Below are positions 50,617 through 59,518 of a stretch of DNA of 64,000 bases, in pieces. Position 1 is the stretch's first letter; each line of letters begins with the position of its first letter. Both the position numbers and the translations under genes were made by a program. This DNA comes from Pelagibius sp964472095 (GTDB lineage Bacteria > Pseudomonadota > Alphaproteobacteria > Kiloniellales > Kiloniellaceae), in the NCBI GenBank assembly GCA_964472095.1, contig CAYYIV010000003.1, forward strand, positions 62,001 through 126,000, written 5' to 3'. The notes under the pieces were generated by a model. It ran no database searches and was not told where the DNA came from. It worked only from the letters and a program-made list of their open reading frames with translations.

Positions 50617-50769
50617 TCAGTCAGATAGTGGCGCGAGGAGCTGTCTGAAGGCGGCGATGTCACCGGCAATCGCCCCTGCGACGTCGGCTTCCATCGCCCG
50701 ATATCGCTGCAGGATCGCGCGCCCGGTGTCGGTCAAGGCCGCGGAGCCGCCGACACAGCCCCGCTGTCG
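50617..50769 (-). pseudogene. 3' remnant of a ModE-like molybdenum regulator
   Basis: On the minus strand 50 codons remain open, reading RQRGCVGGSAALTDTGRAIL, then QRYRAMEADVAGAIAGDIAA, FRQLLAPLSD and stop. This is the end of the LysR-like winged helix of ModE proteins (the RGGxGGGxAxLTxxG turn and the following helix). An in-frame stop and very AT-rich unrelated sequence replace the N-terminal part from about 50770. It stands directly before the MOT1 transporter gene, where a functional regulator would be expected. Confidence 0.65.
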
Positions 50770-51045
50770 TCAATCCCTAGGTAAATATAATCGTTGCCAA
50801 TTGTGAGCTATTACTTATGTATCGGAAAATAAATCCCGCAATATCTTGAAATTAATCAAAGAATGACCAAATAATTCTAAGCTGGATATATTGCCGGCCA
50901 AAGCGGAAGAAAAGGCGTGGTTGAAGGGAAAACTAGCGGGATGCTGGCCGAAACGCAGGGAGTGCGAAGAAGGCCGGCCTTTGTCATGCGGATCCTGAGC
51001 ACCTCGTCACCCGCCAAGCTGCTCAACGTCATGAGGCAGAACTAA
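50770..51045. other. AT-rich junction and leader region
   Basis: About 110 bases from 50773 are strikingly AT-rich (for example TAAATATAATCG and GAAAATAAATCCCG), unlike the rest of the window, and adjoin the broken ModE gene: a likely insertion or recombination scar. The following 130 bases contain a 34-codon frame (MLAETQGVRRRPAFVMRILS ..., 50941-51045) that ends immediately before the next gene; it has no clear ribosome site. GAGG at 51033 serves the gene at 51046. Confidence 0.45.
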
Positions 51046-51456
51046 ATGGCCCTGCGTTCGGAGTACTCGCTCGTTCATTCGGAGTTCAATGAGTTCCTGT
51101 TCGCCGCTGTTGGCGAAGAGAAAAATGGCCTGCCGCTCACCGTCCTCTCGGCTTTGGCGCGGCTCGGGTTCGACCCGTGGGACGAGGCTGCTCGTCTTGC
51201 AGAATTGCCAAACGAAGCCGCCACCTCTGCGCTGACGGCAGCAATTGCCAAGCTGCCAGAAGGGGACTGGAAGGCCTCGGACTCGCGCTCGATCGCCATT
51301 CGCCTGTTGGACTGGTTGCCGAAACGCCGCGCGGCATCGTCGTCGGGTGGCCGGAGCGAAGTGCCGGCGGCGAATTCCAAGAACGGGAACCGGCTGATCT
51401 GGGTCGCCCTTGCCGCCGCAGCCTTCATTGCTGTGGTCTGGCAGCAGGCGGGCTAG
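51046..51456 (+). CDS. Hypothetical protein with C-terminal membrane anchor
   Basis: Protein of 136 residues. The N-terminal ~90 residues are soluble (YSLVHSEFNEFLFAAVGEEK, LTVLSALARLGFDPWDEAAR), a polar linker follows, and one C-terminal helix (LIWVALAAAAFIAVVWQQAG) would anchor it to the inner membrane, facing the cytoplasm. Codon use resembles neighbours. No family is recognised and no operon partner is evident. Confidence 0.7.
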   Translation: MALRSEYSLVHSEFNEFLFAAVGEEKNGLPLTVLSALARLGFDPWDEAARLAELPNEAATSALTAAIAKLPEGDWKASDSRSIAIRLLDWLPKRRAASSSGGRSEVPAANSKNGNRLIWVALAAAAFIAVVWQQAG

Positions 51457-51483
51457 CCGGCCGCCGCCCTTTCCCGCGACCCG

Positions 51484-51651
51484 CTAGTCGAATTTCCTTC
51501 CGCCGCTGTATCGATCGCCGTCTGCATGCAGGCGGTCGATTTCGATCCGCTTGTTCAGGCTGGGCTGGCCGGCGCCGCCGTCATCGCAACCCAGGGGGGG
51601 CGAGGAGAAGGGCCGGGCTGTCAAGGCCTGGATGCGGCCGGCCAACTCCAT
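51484..51651 (-). CDS. Small hypothetical protein, 55 residues
   Basis: Open frame of 55 codons starting MELAGRIQALTARPFSSPPL and ending RLHADGDRYSGGRKFD. It has AGGTGA at proper distance from the ATG and an AT-rich, promoter-like stretch beyond it (GTATATTTTCAATATG). The product is polar and charged. It is convergent with the gene at 51046. No family is recognised; the ribosome site and codon pattern are the only support. Confidence 0.4.
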   Translation of the reverse strand: MELAGRIQALTARPFSSPPLGCDDGGAGQPSLNKRIEIDRLHADGDRYSGGRKFD

Positions 51652-51809
51652 AAACGTCACCTAACATATTGAAAATATACAAGAAGATCCCTGTCTGATT
51701 TGGTTGGCGGGACGGACGTCTGGGCCACTGTCAGGAATCGATACAGGTGGTGCAGCAGCCTGTGCCAAATCTGTGGCTAAGCACTTCGATGATAAGGGAA
51801 ACCAGATAC

Positions 51810-51825
51810 TGGCTTGAGACTTGCT
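51810..51825 (+). promoter_or_regulatory. Sigma-54 promoter of the PEP-CTERM gene
   Basis: TGGCTTGAGACTTGCT: GG at 51811-51812 and GC at 51823-51824, ten bases apart, with TGGC and TTGCT boxes conserved. Transcription would start near 51836, so the first in-frame TTG at 51821 cannot be the start codon. PEP-CTERM genes in other bacteria are controlled by the PrsK/PrsR system through sigma-54, which fits. Confidence 0.7.
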
Positions 51826-51862
51826 AATCATTTTGTTGGGGAGAATGCATAACAGGGGTTGG

Positions 51863-52633
51863 ATGTTCATGGGCAGGTTCAGGTGGCAGTATTGTGCCGG
51901 TTTCGTGGCGATGGCGTTGGCTCTGGCCTTCTTTCCGGCCAGTTCGAAGGCCGTGCCGATTCTTCAACTCTATGTAGAAGGGGCGACTTACGACCACGAT
52001 CATGAGTCGTGGGTCTTCGAGCCCGTCAATGGCGACCCAATTCGCCTCTGGGTGATCGGAAACGTATCGGGTGGTGGCGGCCAGGGCACGATTTTCGACG
52101 TCAAGATCTCCATCGTATATGACGATCCCGGCTCGCCGGTGACGTTCGGCCTGACGCCATCGACCACCGGCGGTTACAACGGGATCGCCGACCCGAGCAC
52201 GCCGTCGGCTCCGGTCCATTCGCAGACCGTGAGCGATGGCAGTCTGCCTCAACTGGCTGGCGGCGGTACGATACCGCCGCATGGCGTCTATGGAGCGGGT
52301 GCGCAGTGGCAGGAGTTTCTGCTGGGTGACTTCAACCTTACGGATTCGCCGATCGGCGACTTCTTCAGTGTCTTTCCGACCGATTTTCCTGGTTCGGGCC
52401 AGATCAACGTCTATGAGCTGACCATCGCCGGCAACATTACGGACCTCCACATCGACGCCTACAACCACGTCTACGCAGGCAATCGTGCCAGGGCCGTCTT
52501 CGCACCCTTTTCGCACGACGTCGGCACGGGGGTGAACCACCCGGTTCCCGTGCCAGAGCCGTCGACGCTTGGTCTTTTCCTCGCTGGCATGATCGGCGGC
52601 AGCCTGCTTTGGCGTCGCAGCCGGCGCCCGTAG
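51863..52633 (+). CDS. PEP-CTERM sorting-domain protein
   Basis: Exported protein of 256 residues. A signal peptide covers about 1-33 (WQYCAGFVAMALALAFFPAS, then SKA). The C-terminus has the complete sorting signal: VPEPSTLGLFLAGMIGG, a hydrophobic helix, then RRSRRP. The PEP motif is recognised by an exosortase, which transfers the protein to the cell surface or biofilm matrix. The central part is rich in Gly, Thr, Asp and aromatic residues with no named domain. Start placed at 51863 after AGGGG and downstream of the predicted transcription start; 51869 is an alternative. Confidence 0.87.
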   Translation: MFMGRFRWQYCAGFVAMALALAFFPASSKAVPILQLYVEGATYDHDHESWVFEPVNGDPIRLWVIGNVSGGGGQGTIFDVKISIVYDDPGSPVTFGLTPSTTGGYNGIADPSTPSAPVHSQTVSDGSLPQLAGGGTIPPHGVYGAGAQWQEFLLGDFNLTDSPIGDFFSVFPTDFPGSGQINVYELTIAGNITDLHIDAYNHVYAGNRARAVFAPFSHDVGTGVNHPVPVPEPSTLGLFLAGMIGGSLLWRRSRRP

Positions 52634-52961
52634 CGCCAGCGAGCACGCCAGCTCCGGCTTTGTCCGGGGGCCAGCCACACTGCCGGTAAGAGCCGGCGTC
52701 CTGCAGTGCCAGGGCTTTGCGTGGATACGCCGCGCAATGCCCTGGACGGCGATCGCTTTCGAGCTTTCCTGGCCGTTGGGCCGGCCGGTGCCGAAGGCGT
52801 CTGCTGCCGTCAGTTCCCTGTTAACCATATCAGCGCTATGTTTGCCTGCGTTTCTCGACTCGGCCGCCGGTCGCGGGTGAGCCGAAGGCGCTACGGTTCG
52901 GCTGACGGCTGAGCCAGCCTTGGCAGGCGTGGTCTCCCTGGTGAGGCCACTGGGGAGAAGC
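52634..52961 (+). other. Intergenic region with imperfect hairpin before the MMPL operon
   Basis: 328 bases without a gene. An imperfect stem, CCAGGGCTTTGCG (52709-52721) with CGCAATGCCCTGG (52733-52745), one mismatch in 13 bp and an 11-base loop, lies 76 bases after the PEP-CTERM gene and may end its transcript. The promoter of the following operon should lie between 52750 and 52950; no confident boxes were seen. GGGGAG at 52952 is the ribosome site. Confidence 0.45.
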
Positions 52962-55325
52962 ATGGCGGATATGGGGCACTTGGCCAGAGGCTCGCGGGAT
53001 GCCTTGGCAATAGGCTATGCCAGCTGGGTCATCCGCTGGCGCTGGGCGGTGCTGCTCGGTTGCCTGCTAGTGGCCGTGGGACTCACGAGTGGCGTCAGAT
53101 TTCTAGGTTTTTCAACAGATTACCGGATGTTCTTCAGCGCGGAAAATCCGCAGCTGCGGGCCTTCGAGTCGCTTCAGCAGGTTTATACCAAGGACGACAA
53201 TATTCTGATCGTCCTGCAGCCCGATAGCGGCGACGTCTTCACCGCGGAGGCGCTGGGCGCGATCCAGGCGTTGACCGAGGCCGCCTGGCAGCTGCCCTAT
53301 TCGCGACGGGTCGACTCGCTGACCAACTTTCAGCACAGCTACGCCGACGGTGACGACCTGACGGTCGAGGACCTGGTGCCGGCCGACGCCGAGCTCGGGC
53401 CCGAACGGCTGGCGGCGATTCGGGCCGTGGCACTGGCCGAGCCCCTGCTGGTTGCCCGTCTCATCGCGCCCGACAACCGCACCACGGCAGTCAACGTCAC
53501 GCTCACCCTGCCGGAAGAGAGCGAGGAAGAAGTCCTGGAGGCCATGGCGGCGACCCGCGCGCTGGTCGCCGACTTCGAGGCGAAGCATCCCGGTATCACA
53601 GTGGCCGTGACCGGCATCGTGGCGCTCAACGCCGCCTTCAGCGAGGCCGGCTTTGCCGACCTGGCGACCCTCATCCCGATCATGTACGCCATCATCATCG
53701 CTGGCCTGCTGATCTTCCTGCGATCACTGACCGGGACATTGGCGACGCTGATTGTCGTCGGCTTCTCGGCCGCCTCGGCCATGGGCGTGGCCGGCTGGCT
53801 CGGCATCCAACTCAGCCCTCCGTCGGCGATCGCGCCCACCATCATCCTGACCCTGGCCGTGGCGGATTCCATCCACCTGCTGGCCACCCTGCAGCATGCC
53901 ATGGGCCAGGGCCGGGACAAGCGGGCGGCCATCGTCGAGAGCCTGCGGGTGAACTTCCATCCGGTCTTCCTTACCTCGCTGACCACCGCCATCGGCTTCC
54001 TCAGCCTCAATTTCAGCGACGCCCCGCCCTTCCGTGACCTCGGCAATATCACCGCCATCGGGGTCGCGGCAGCCTGGGTCTACTCGGTGCTTTTCCTGCC
54101 CGCCTTTCTTGCGGTGGTGCCGCTTAAGCCGAGGGCGAGGGCGGTAGGGCGCGGCGACGCGATGGCCCGGCTCGCCGAGTTCGTGCTGCGCCGCCGCCGT
54201 CTGTTGCTCTGGGGCATGACCGCGCTGGTCGTTGCGCTCGCGGCCTGGATCCCGCGCATCGAGCTGAATGACCAGTTCGTGAACTACTTCGACCCCTCGA
54301 TCCCCTTTCGCGCCGACACCGATTTTGCCATGGAGCATCTCTCCGGCATCTATCAGATCGAGTTCTCCCTGCCGGCCGGCGCGGAAGGTGGCATCAGCGA
54401 GCCCGACTATCTGCAGCGTGCCGACGCCTTCGCGGCCTGGCTGCGCGCGCAGCTGGGCGTGATCCACGTGCAGAGCCTGACCGACATCCTGCGGCGCCTG
54501 AACCAGAACATGCACGGCGACGCAGCGGAGTGGTATCGCCTGCCGGAGGAGCGCGAACTGGCAGCGCAGTACCTTCTGCTGTTCGAGATGTCGCTGCCCT
54601 ACGGACTTGACCTCAACAACCAGATCAATGTCGACAAGTCGTCGATGCGGCTCATCGCCAGCCTGGAAAACATCACCACCCGTGAGGCGCGCCTGCTGAA
54701 GGATGCGGGGGAGGCTTGGCTCGCCGCCAACATGCCTGCCTCGACGACCGAAGCGACCAGCCCCTTCGTCATGTTCGCCTACATCTCCGAGCGCAACATC
54801 AAGTCGATGCTGACCGGGACCGGCTTTGCGCTGGTGCTGATCTCGCTATCGCTCATTGTCGCACTCAAGAGCCTCAGGATCGGCCTCCTGAGCCTGATCC
54901 CCAACATCGTCCCGGCGGTCATGACCTTCGGTTTCTGGGGCCTCATGGTTGGCGAGATCGGACTTGCTTCCTCGGTGATCGCCGCTACCAGCCTCGGCAT
55001 TATCGTCGACGACTCCGTGCACTTTCTCAGCAAGTACCTGCGTGCCCGCCGCGAGAGGGGCGCCAGCCCGGAGGACGCGGTTCGCTACGCCTTCGCCACC
55101 GTCGGCCGGGCGCTTTGGGTGACTTCCGCGGTGCTGGTCGCGGGCTTTGCGACCTTGGCGCTCTCTGCCTTCGAGCTGAACCAGAGCCTCGGCCTGCTGA
55201 CCGCGCTGGCGATTTTCGCCGCGCTGGTTGCCGACTTCCTGCTGCTGCCGCCGTTGCTCCTCGCCATCGACAAGGAGAAGAAGCATGTCGAAACACCCAA
55301 AACCTTTGCGCAAGCGGCGAACTGA
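52962..55325 (+). CDS. RND/MMPL-family inner-membrane transporter
   Basis: Membrane protein of 787 residues with two homologous RND halves. Helix 1 is at ~33-53 (RWAVLLGCLLVAVGLTSGV), followed by a large periplasmic loop, then a five-helix block with the MMPL features IAPTIILTLAVADSIHLLAT and LTSLTTAIGFLSLNFSDAPP. The second half repeats this with ATSLGIIVDDSVHFLSKYLR and VTSAVLVAGFATLALSAFE. Such HpnN/MmpL-like proteins move lipids to the outer membrane. ATG at 52962 has GGGGAG upstream; a TTG 42 bases earlier is possible. Overlaps the LolA-like gene by 41 bases. Confidence 0.9.
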   Translation: MADMGHLARGSRDALAIGYASWVIRWRWAVLLGCLLVAVGLTSGVRFLGFSTDYRMFFSAENPQLRAFESLQQVYTKDDNILIVLQPDSGDVFTAEALGAIQALTEAAWQLPYSRRVDSLTNFQHSYADGDDLTVEDLVPADAELGPERLAAIRAVALAEPLLVARLIAPDNRTTAVNVTLTLPEESEEEVLEAMAATRALVADFEAKHPGITVAVTGIVALNAAFSEAGFADLATLIPIMYAIIIAGLLIFLRSLTGTLATLIVVGFSAASAMGVAGWLGIQLSPPSAIAPTIILTLAVADSIHLLATLQHAMGQGRDKRAAIVESLRVNFHPVFLTSLTTAIGFLSLNFSDAPPFRDLGNITAIGVAAAWVYSVLFLPAFLAVVPLKPRARAVGRGDAMARLAEFVLRRRRLLLWGMTALVVALAAWIPRIELNDQFVNYFDPSIPFRADTDFAMEHLSGIYQIEFSLPAGAEGGISEPDYLQRADAFAAWLRAQLGVIHVQSLTDILRRLNQNMHGDAAEWYRLPEERELAAQYLLLFEMSLPYGLDLNNQINVDKSSMRLIASLENITTREARLLKDAGEAWLAANMPASTTEATSPFVMFAYISERNIKSMLTGTGFALVLISLSLIVALKSLRIGLLSLIPNIVPAVMTFGFWGLMVGEIGLASSVIAATSLGIIVDDSVHFLSKYLRARRERGASPEDAVRYAFATVGRALWVTSAVLVAGFATLALSAFELNQSLGLLTALAIFAALVADFLLLPPLLLAIDKEKKHVETPKTFAQAAN

Positions 55326-56115
55326 CACCGCCGCGCTGGTTTTCGTAGCCGTTCTTGCCCTTGGTTCCGTCGGGGTGGGGCAGGCCGAGACGCCGGAGGA
55401 GAAGGGTCGTGCCATCGCCGAAGAGGTCGACCGTCGCGACCTCGGCTTCGGTGACAGCGAGGCAGAGCTGAAGATGCTGCTGACCAACAAGCAGGGCGAG
55501 ACCAGCACCCGCGAACTGCGTATGCAGATCCTCGAGGTGCCCGAGGCGGACGCCGGCGACAAGGCGTTGCTCGTCTTCGACCATCCTCGTGACATCGAAG
55601 GAACCGCCTTCCTCAGCTTCACCAGGATTCTGGAGCCGGACGACCAGTGGCTCTACCTGCCGGCCCTGAAGCGGGTGAAGCGGATTTCCTCAGCCAACAA
55701 GTCCGGCTCCTTCGTCGGCAGCGAGTTCGCATACGAAGACCTGCTCTCCCAGGAAGTCGACAAGTACAACTACCGCTGGCTGCGTGACGAGCCCTGCGGG
55801 ACGCTCACCTGCTTTGTGATAGAGCGCTATCCGCTCTACGAGAATTCAGGCTATGTTCGTCAGATCGCCTGGATCGACCAGCAGGAGTACCGCGTGCAGC
55901 GGATCGACTTCTACGATCGCAAGGACGCCCTCCTGAAGGGCCTGACCTTCAGCGGCTACAACCAGTACCTCGATCAGTACTGGCGCGCCGACGACTGGTT
56001 CATGGAGAATCACCAGACCGGCAAGACAACGCGGCTCACTTTCGACAACTGGGAGTTCCGCACCGGGATCACTGCGAACGACCTCGATCCCAACCGGTTG
56101 AATCGGCTGCGCTGA
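55285..56115 (+). CDS. LolA-like outer-membrane lipoprotein-sorting protein
   Basis: Periplasmic protein of 276 residues with signal peptide (TAALVFVAVLALGSVGVGQA). The mature part matches the 'outer membrane lipoprotein-sorting' LolA-fold family: LKMLLTNKQGETSTRELRMQ, LLVFDHPRDIEGTAFLSFTR, WLYLPALKRVKRISSANKSG, SFVGSEFAYEDL. Members are usually encoded with MMPL transporters and are thought to ferry a lipid across the periplasm. AAGGAG precedes the ATG inside the transporter gene. One base separates it from the barrel gene. Confidence 0.88.
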   Translation: MSKHPKPLRKRRTDTAALVFVAVLALGSVGVGQAETPEEKGRAIAEEVDRRDLGFGDSEAELKMLLTNKQGETSTRELRMQILEVPEADAGDKALLVFDHPRDIEGTAFLSFTRILEPDDQWLYLPALKRVKRISSANKSGSFVGSEFAYEDLLSQEVDKYNYRWLRDEPCGTLTCFVIERYPLYENSGYVRQIAWIDQQEYRVQRIDFYDRKDALLKGLTFSGYNQYLDQYWRADDWFMENHQTGKTTRLTFDNWEFRTGITANDLDPNRLNRLR

Positions 56116-56116
56116 G

Positions 56117-57349
56117 ATGGGACGGATGCATCGCGTCGGCGCCGCTGGCTTGCTTCTCGCGACACTGCTCCACGCCGAGCCGGCGGCGGCGCAAGGGATA
56201 GACTGGTCGAATTTCGACATCTCTGGCTATGTCGCTGCGGAAACGCGCGTCTTCCCCCAGAGCCCGCAGTATGACCAGCAGGACGCAGCGCGCATATCGC
56301 CCTCCCTCGCACTGCAGCCGGAGCTGCGCTATCGCTGGAACGGGCGCAACGACCGCCTGACCTTCGTGCCCTTCCTTCGCCTCGACGCCGACGATGAAAA
56401 CCGCAGCCACGCCGACATCCGCGAGTTGAACTGGTATCACGCCGGCGACGACTGGGACACGGTGGTGGGCATCGGCAAGGTGTTCTGGGGCGTCACCGAG
56501 TCGCGCCACCTGGTCGACATCGTGAACCAGACCGACCTGGTGGAGAGCCCGGACCAGGAGGACAAGCTCGGCCAGCCGATGCTCAACCTCAACCTGATGC
56601 GCGACTGGGGTACCCTCAGCTTCTTCGCGCTGCCGGGATTTCGCGAAAGGACCTTTCCCGACGACGACGCGCGCCTGCGCGGCGCCCTGCCCATCGCCTC
56701 GGGCGACGCTACCTATGAGTCGAATGCCGAGGAGTGGCATGTCGACTTCGCTCTGCGCTGGTCGCACAGCTTCGACAACTGGGACATCGGTGTTGCGCAT
56801 TTCTACGGGACCAGCCGCGAACCGGTTCTGCGCGCCGCGACCAGCGACAGCGGCCAGCCGGTGCTGAGGCCGCACTATGATATCATCCATCAGACCAGTC
56901 TCGATGCTCAGTACACCGTCGGTTCCTGGCTGTTGAAGCTGGAGGCGATGACCCGATCCGGCCAGGGTGATCGGTTCTTCGCCGCGGTCGGCGGCTTCGA
57001 GTACACCCTCTTCGGCGTGATGGAGAGCGATGCCGATCTTGGTCTGCTGGCCGAGTACCTGCACGATGGCAGGAAAGATCGGGCGCCGGCGACGCCTTTC
57101 GAGGACGACGTATTTCTTGGCGCGCGCCTTACTTTCAACGACGTTGAGGATACCGCACTGCTGGCCGGCGTGATTCTGGACCTCGACCAGGAAGAACGCA
57201 TCTTCAGCCTCGAGTTCGAGCGACGCCTCAACGACCGCCTGAAGCTGGAGATCGAAGGACAGGTCTTCGACAATATCGATAAGAACGACGTCCTCGGCGG
57301 CTTCGCCCGCGACTCTTTCGTCGAGATCCGCCTGTCGTGGTTCTTTTGA
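56117..57349 (+). CDS. Outer-membrane beta-barrel protein
   Basis: Protein of 410 residues with signal peptide (AAGLLLATLLHAEPAAAQG) and alternating beta-strand pattern through to a C-terminal aromatic residue (EIRLSWFF), the outer-membrane insertion signature. Recognisable strands include SGYVAAETRVFP, LTFVPFLRLDADDENRSHAD, TVVGIGKVFWGVTESRHLVD. It is the third gene of the MMPL/LolA-like operon and completes an inner-membrane, periplasm, outer-membrane route. Related barrels occur with such operons in other proteobacteria. Cargo unknown. Confidence 0.85.
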   Translation: MGRMHRVGAAGLLLATLLHAEPAAAQGIDWSNFDISGYVAAETRVFPQSPQYDQQDAARISPSLALQPELRYRWNGRNDRLTFVPFLRLDADDENRSHADIRELNWYHAGDDWDTVVGIGKVFWGVTESRHLVDIVNQTDLVESPDQEDKLGQPMLNLNLMRDWGTLSFFALPGFRERTFPDDDARLRGALPIASGDATYESNAEEWHVDFALRWSHSFDNWDIGVAHFYGTSREPVLRAATSDSGQPVLRPHYDIIHQTSLDAQYTVGSWLLKLEAMTRSGQGDRFFAAVGGFEYTLFGVMESDADLGLLAEYLHDGRKDRAPATPFEDDVFLGARLTFNDVEDTALLAGVILDLDQEERIFSLEFERRLNDRLKLEIEGQVFDNIDKNDVLGGFARDSFVEIRLSWFF

Positions 57350-57427
57350 GGAATGGGCGTCTGCCGGTCCGCCGGGGAACGAGGTCTTGGAAAGCGGCGG
57401 GCGTGTCTCACCCCCGCTGCGCCAGGA

Positions 57428-59506
57428 TCAGGCGTTCAACCCGGGACTGGACTGTCGCAGGTCGGCACTCTTGGCTTCTACATTCGACAAAATCAACTCG
57501 GTCAAGGGTCGACGCACGGACCTTGGCCGAAGTGACTGCCGCTTCGAGTGCCCGATGCGACCGAGGAAGACAAGGTCCTCTGCGCCCAGGCCACGGCTCT
57601 CAATCGCGTCGGCGAGATCTTTCGCCTTTGCGCGAATGCGCGCATCTCCAGTGAAGTCGATCTTATGCCGGCCGTAGTGAGCGAAGATGGCGGTTGCCAG
57701 AGCCGGCTGTAGCCCGAGGCCCCGCTGTTCGGCCGTCAGCCAGAAGCGCTGAAGTGCACTGCCGAACCGCAGCAGGGTGCTGGCGTCGGGTCTGCCGGCA
57801 CCTGGAAGCACGGTGCTGCGAATTGTGAACAGGGCAGCAGAACGGATCGCAGGCAGGAGGTCCATCTGCAGGATCGCCGGCCCTGTCGCCCCGGGCATGC
57901 TGTTAAGCCGTTGCAGGCGGCGCCAGTCCTCAAAGCCCCAACGCATGATCTTGAGCGTCATTGCATCCAGCCCCACAGCCTTCGCTGGGATGCCGGTCGG
58001 GCTCAGATCACGGTTCCAGTCCAACACTTTGCGGTGGACTCGAAAGGCTTCCGGAATGCGCAGGCGAATGTCGGTAGCCCGGGCATTGAGCCGGGCAAGC
58101 GCAAATCGGTCACGTAACGTTTCGTGCCATTGGATCTGCAACTCATCGCCGAGTGCAGCGGTCAAGGCAGCCTTGTCCTCGTGGCTCAGGCGTCGGCGGC
58201 TATAGGGGCCACGATCGACGGATCTGGCCTTCACTGCTGCCAGCAGGGGATCCTCGATAGAGCCTGGGATTCTCGCCAGTTCGACTCGGACCCGGTGTTC
58301 CAGGCCAACACCGTCCTCGTACGACCAATGCATCATCCGGCCGTGCGCGGTCGCCGCGATCCGCAGAGTTTCCAGCAGCATGCCGCCCGAGAGCAAGGTC
58401 GGCTGGCCTTCATTGTAGTCGTAGATATCTTCGTCAGACTGGGCTTTCAGATGAATACGCAGGGAGCTTTCATTGAGTATCTCGAAGCGCCAGGGCTGCG
58501 AGTTGTCGCCGCTGGGGGCCCAGCGGGCGACGTCGAGGACTTTCTCGATGTCGCGCGCATCGTCGGGCAGATCGCTGCGTTGCGCCGCGGCCAGGTCCAG
58601 GGTCGCGGCAATGTGCCGCTCGACCATCTTGAGCTTAAGGCGTTGCAGCGGGTTGTTGTTGCCCAGGAACAGGCGCTGGCAGACGAACTTGCCCCGGTAG
58701 ACGTCGAACTGGTGGAAATAGGGGGCGGCCCGAACGCGGCCGCGGCCCAGCAGGATCTTGACCGCCTCGCCGCCGACCACACCGGCGCAAAGCTGCACGG
58801 CGGCTGCGGAAGAGGGGCCGCGTTTCTCGATCAGGTTCAGCCGGCTCGGATCGACCAGGTAGTCCCGATGCAACCCTTTCGGCGTCAGGCCGAGCAGGAA
58901 GCGGGCATACTGGCTCTCCCTGGGCTGCCCATCCATGCGGAAGTACTGCTCGAAGGTCATCTTTCCGGGCAGGAAGACGATATAGCTGGTACCAAAACCG
59001 ATCGGCCCGGCGGTGATGGAAGGAATGCCGAGCTCGCTGCAGCGGCGAAAGACCTTGGCCCTGATGTCCGGTACGAAGAAGTCGAAGCCGTCGACGAAGA
59101 GGTCGACATCCTTCAGGAAGGCGTCGATGTTCGCCTCGTCTATGCCTTCCGGGAACGACTTGATATCCAGTAGGGGATCGATGTCCTTGGCCATTTCGGC
59201 CATGACCTCGACCTTTGGCCGGCCCAGGGTCGAAACCGCCGCGCCGGCTTGGCGATTGAAGTTGGCCAGCTCGAAGCTGTCGAGATCGGAGATGTTGAAC
59301 GCGCCGATGCCCATGCGCGCCAGGGTGAGCAGGTGCGCACCGCCGACGCCGCCCATGCCGGCGATGGCGACTCGCTTGTTTCGGAGCGTCCGCTGCTCGT
59401 CCGCTGTGATCCAGCCGATGTTGCGGTCAAACGCCTTTTCGTAGTCGAAGATGGCGTCGCTCATGGCAACGACCGTCGGTAGGTGGTTGGATGCTTGCGG
59501 TCCCAT
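57428..59506 (-). CDS. ThiF/E1-like adenylyltransferase fused to nitroreductase (MoeY/Rv1355c-like)
   Basis: Protein of 692 residues. The N-terminal E1 domain (~20-290) has the nucleotide loop AIAGMGGVGGAHL (48-60), D74 in SDLDSFELANFNRQ, R85, K98 in GRPKVEVM and an Asp in LFVDGFDFFVPDIRA; these are the adenylation residues. The zinc CxxC pairs of MoeB/ThiF are missing. The C-terminal nitroreductase domain (~315-640) has an FMN motif in VARWAPSGDNSQPWRFEIL. The build matches mycobacterial MoeY (Rv1355c), of unknown function. It starts 12 bases after an exosortase-associated acyltransferase; ATG at 59464 is an alternative start. No ubiquitin-like partner is adjacent. Confidence 0.88.
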   Translation of the reverse strand: MGPQASNHLPTVVAMSDAIFDYEKAFDRNIGWITADEQRTLRNKRVAIAGMGGVGGAHLLTLARMGIGAFNISDLDSFELANFNRQAGAAVSTLGRPKVEVMAEMAKDIDPLLDIKSFPEGIDEANIDAFLKDVDLFVDGFDFFVPDIRAKVFRRCSELGIPSITAGPIGFGTSYIVFLPGKMTFEQYFRMDGQPRESQYARFLLGLTPKGLHRDYLVDPSRLNLIEKRGPSSAAAVQLCAGVVGGEAVKILLGRGRVRAAPYFHQFDVYRGKFVCQRLFLGNNNPLQRLKLKMVERHIAATLDLAAAQRSDLPDDARDIEKVLDVARWAPSGDNSQPWRFEILNESSLRIHLKAQSDEDIYDYNEGQPTLLSGGMLLETLRIAATAHGRMMHWSYEDGVGLEHRVRVELARIPGSIEDPLLAAVKARSVDRGPYSRRRLSHEDKAALTAALGDELQIQWHETLRDRFALARLNARATDIRLRIPEAFRVHRKVLDWNRDLSPTGIPAKAVGLDAMTLKIMRWGFEDWRRLQRLNSMPGATGPAILQMDLLPAIRSAALFTIRSTVLPGAGRPDASTLLRFGSALQRFWLTAEQRGLGLQPALATAIFAHYGRHKIDFTGDARIRAKAKDLADAIESRGLGAEDLVFLGRIGHSKRQSLRPRSVRRPLTELILSNVEAKSADLRQSSPGLNA

Positions 59507-59518
59507 GGGCAGCCGCCG

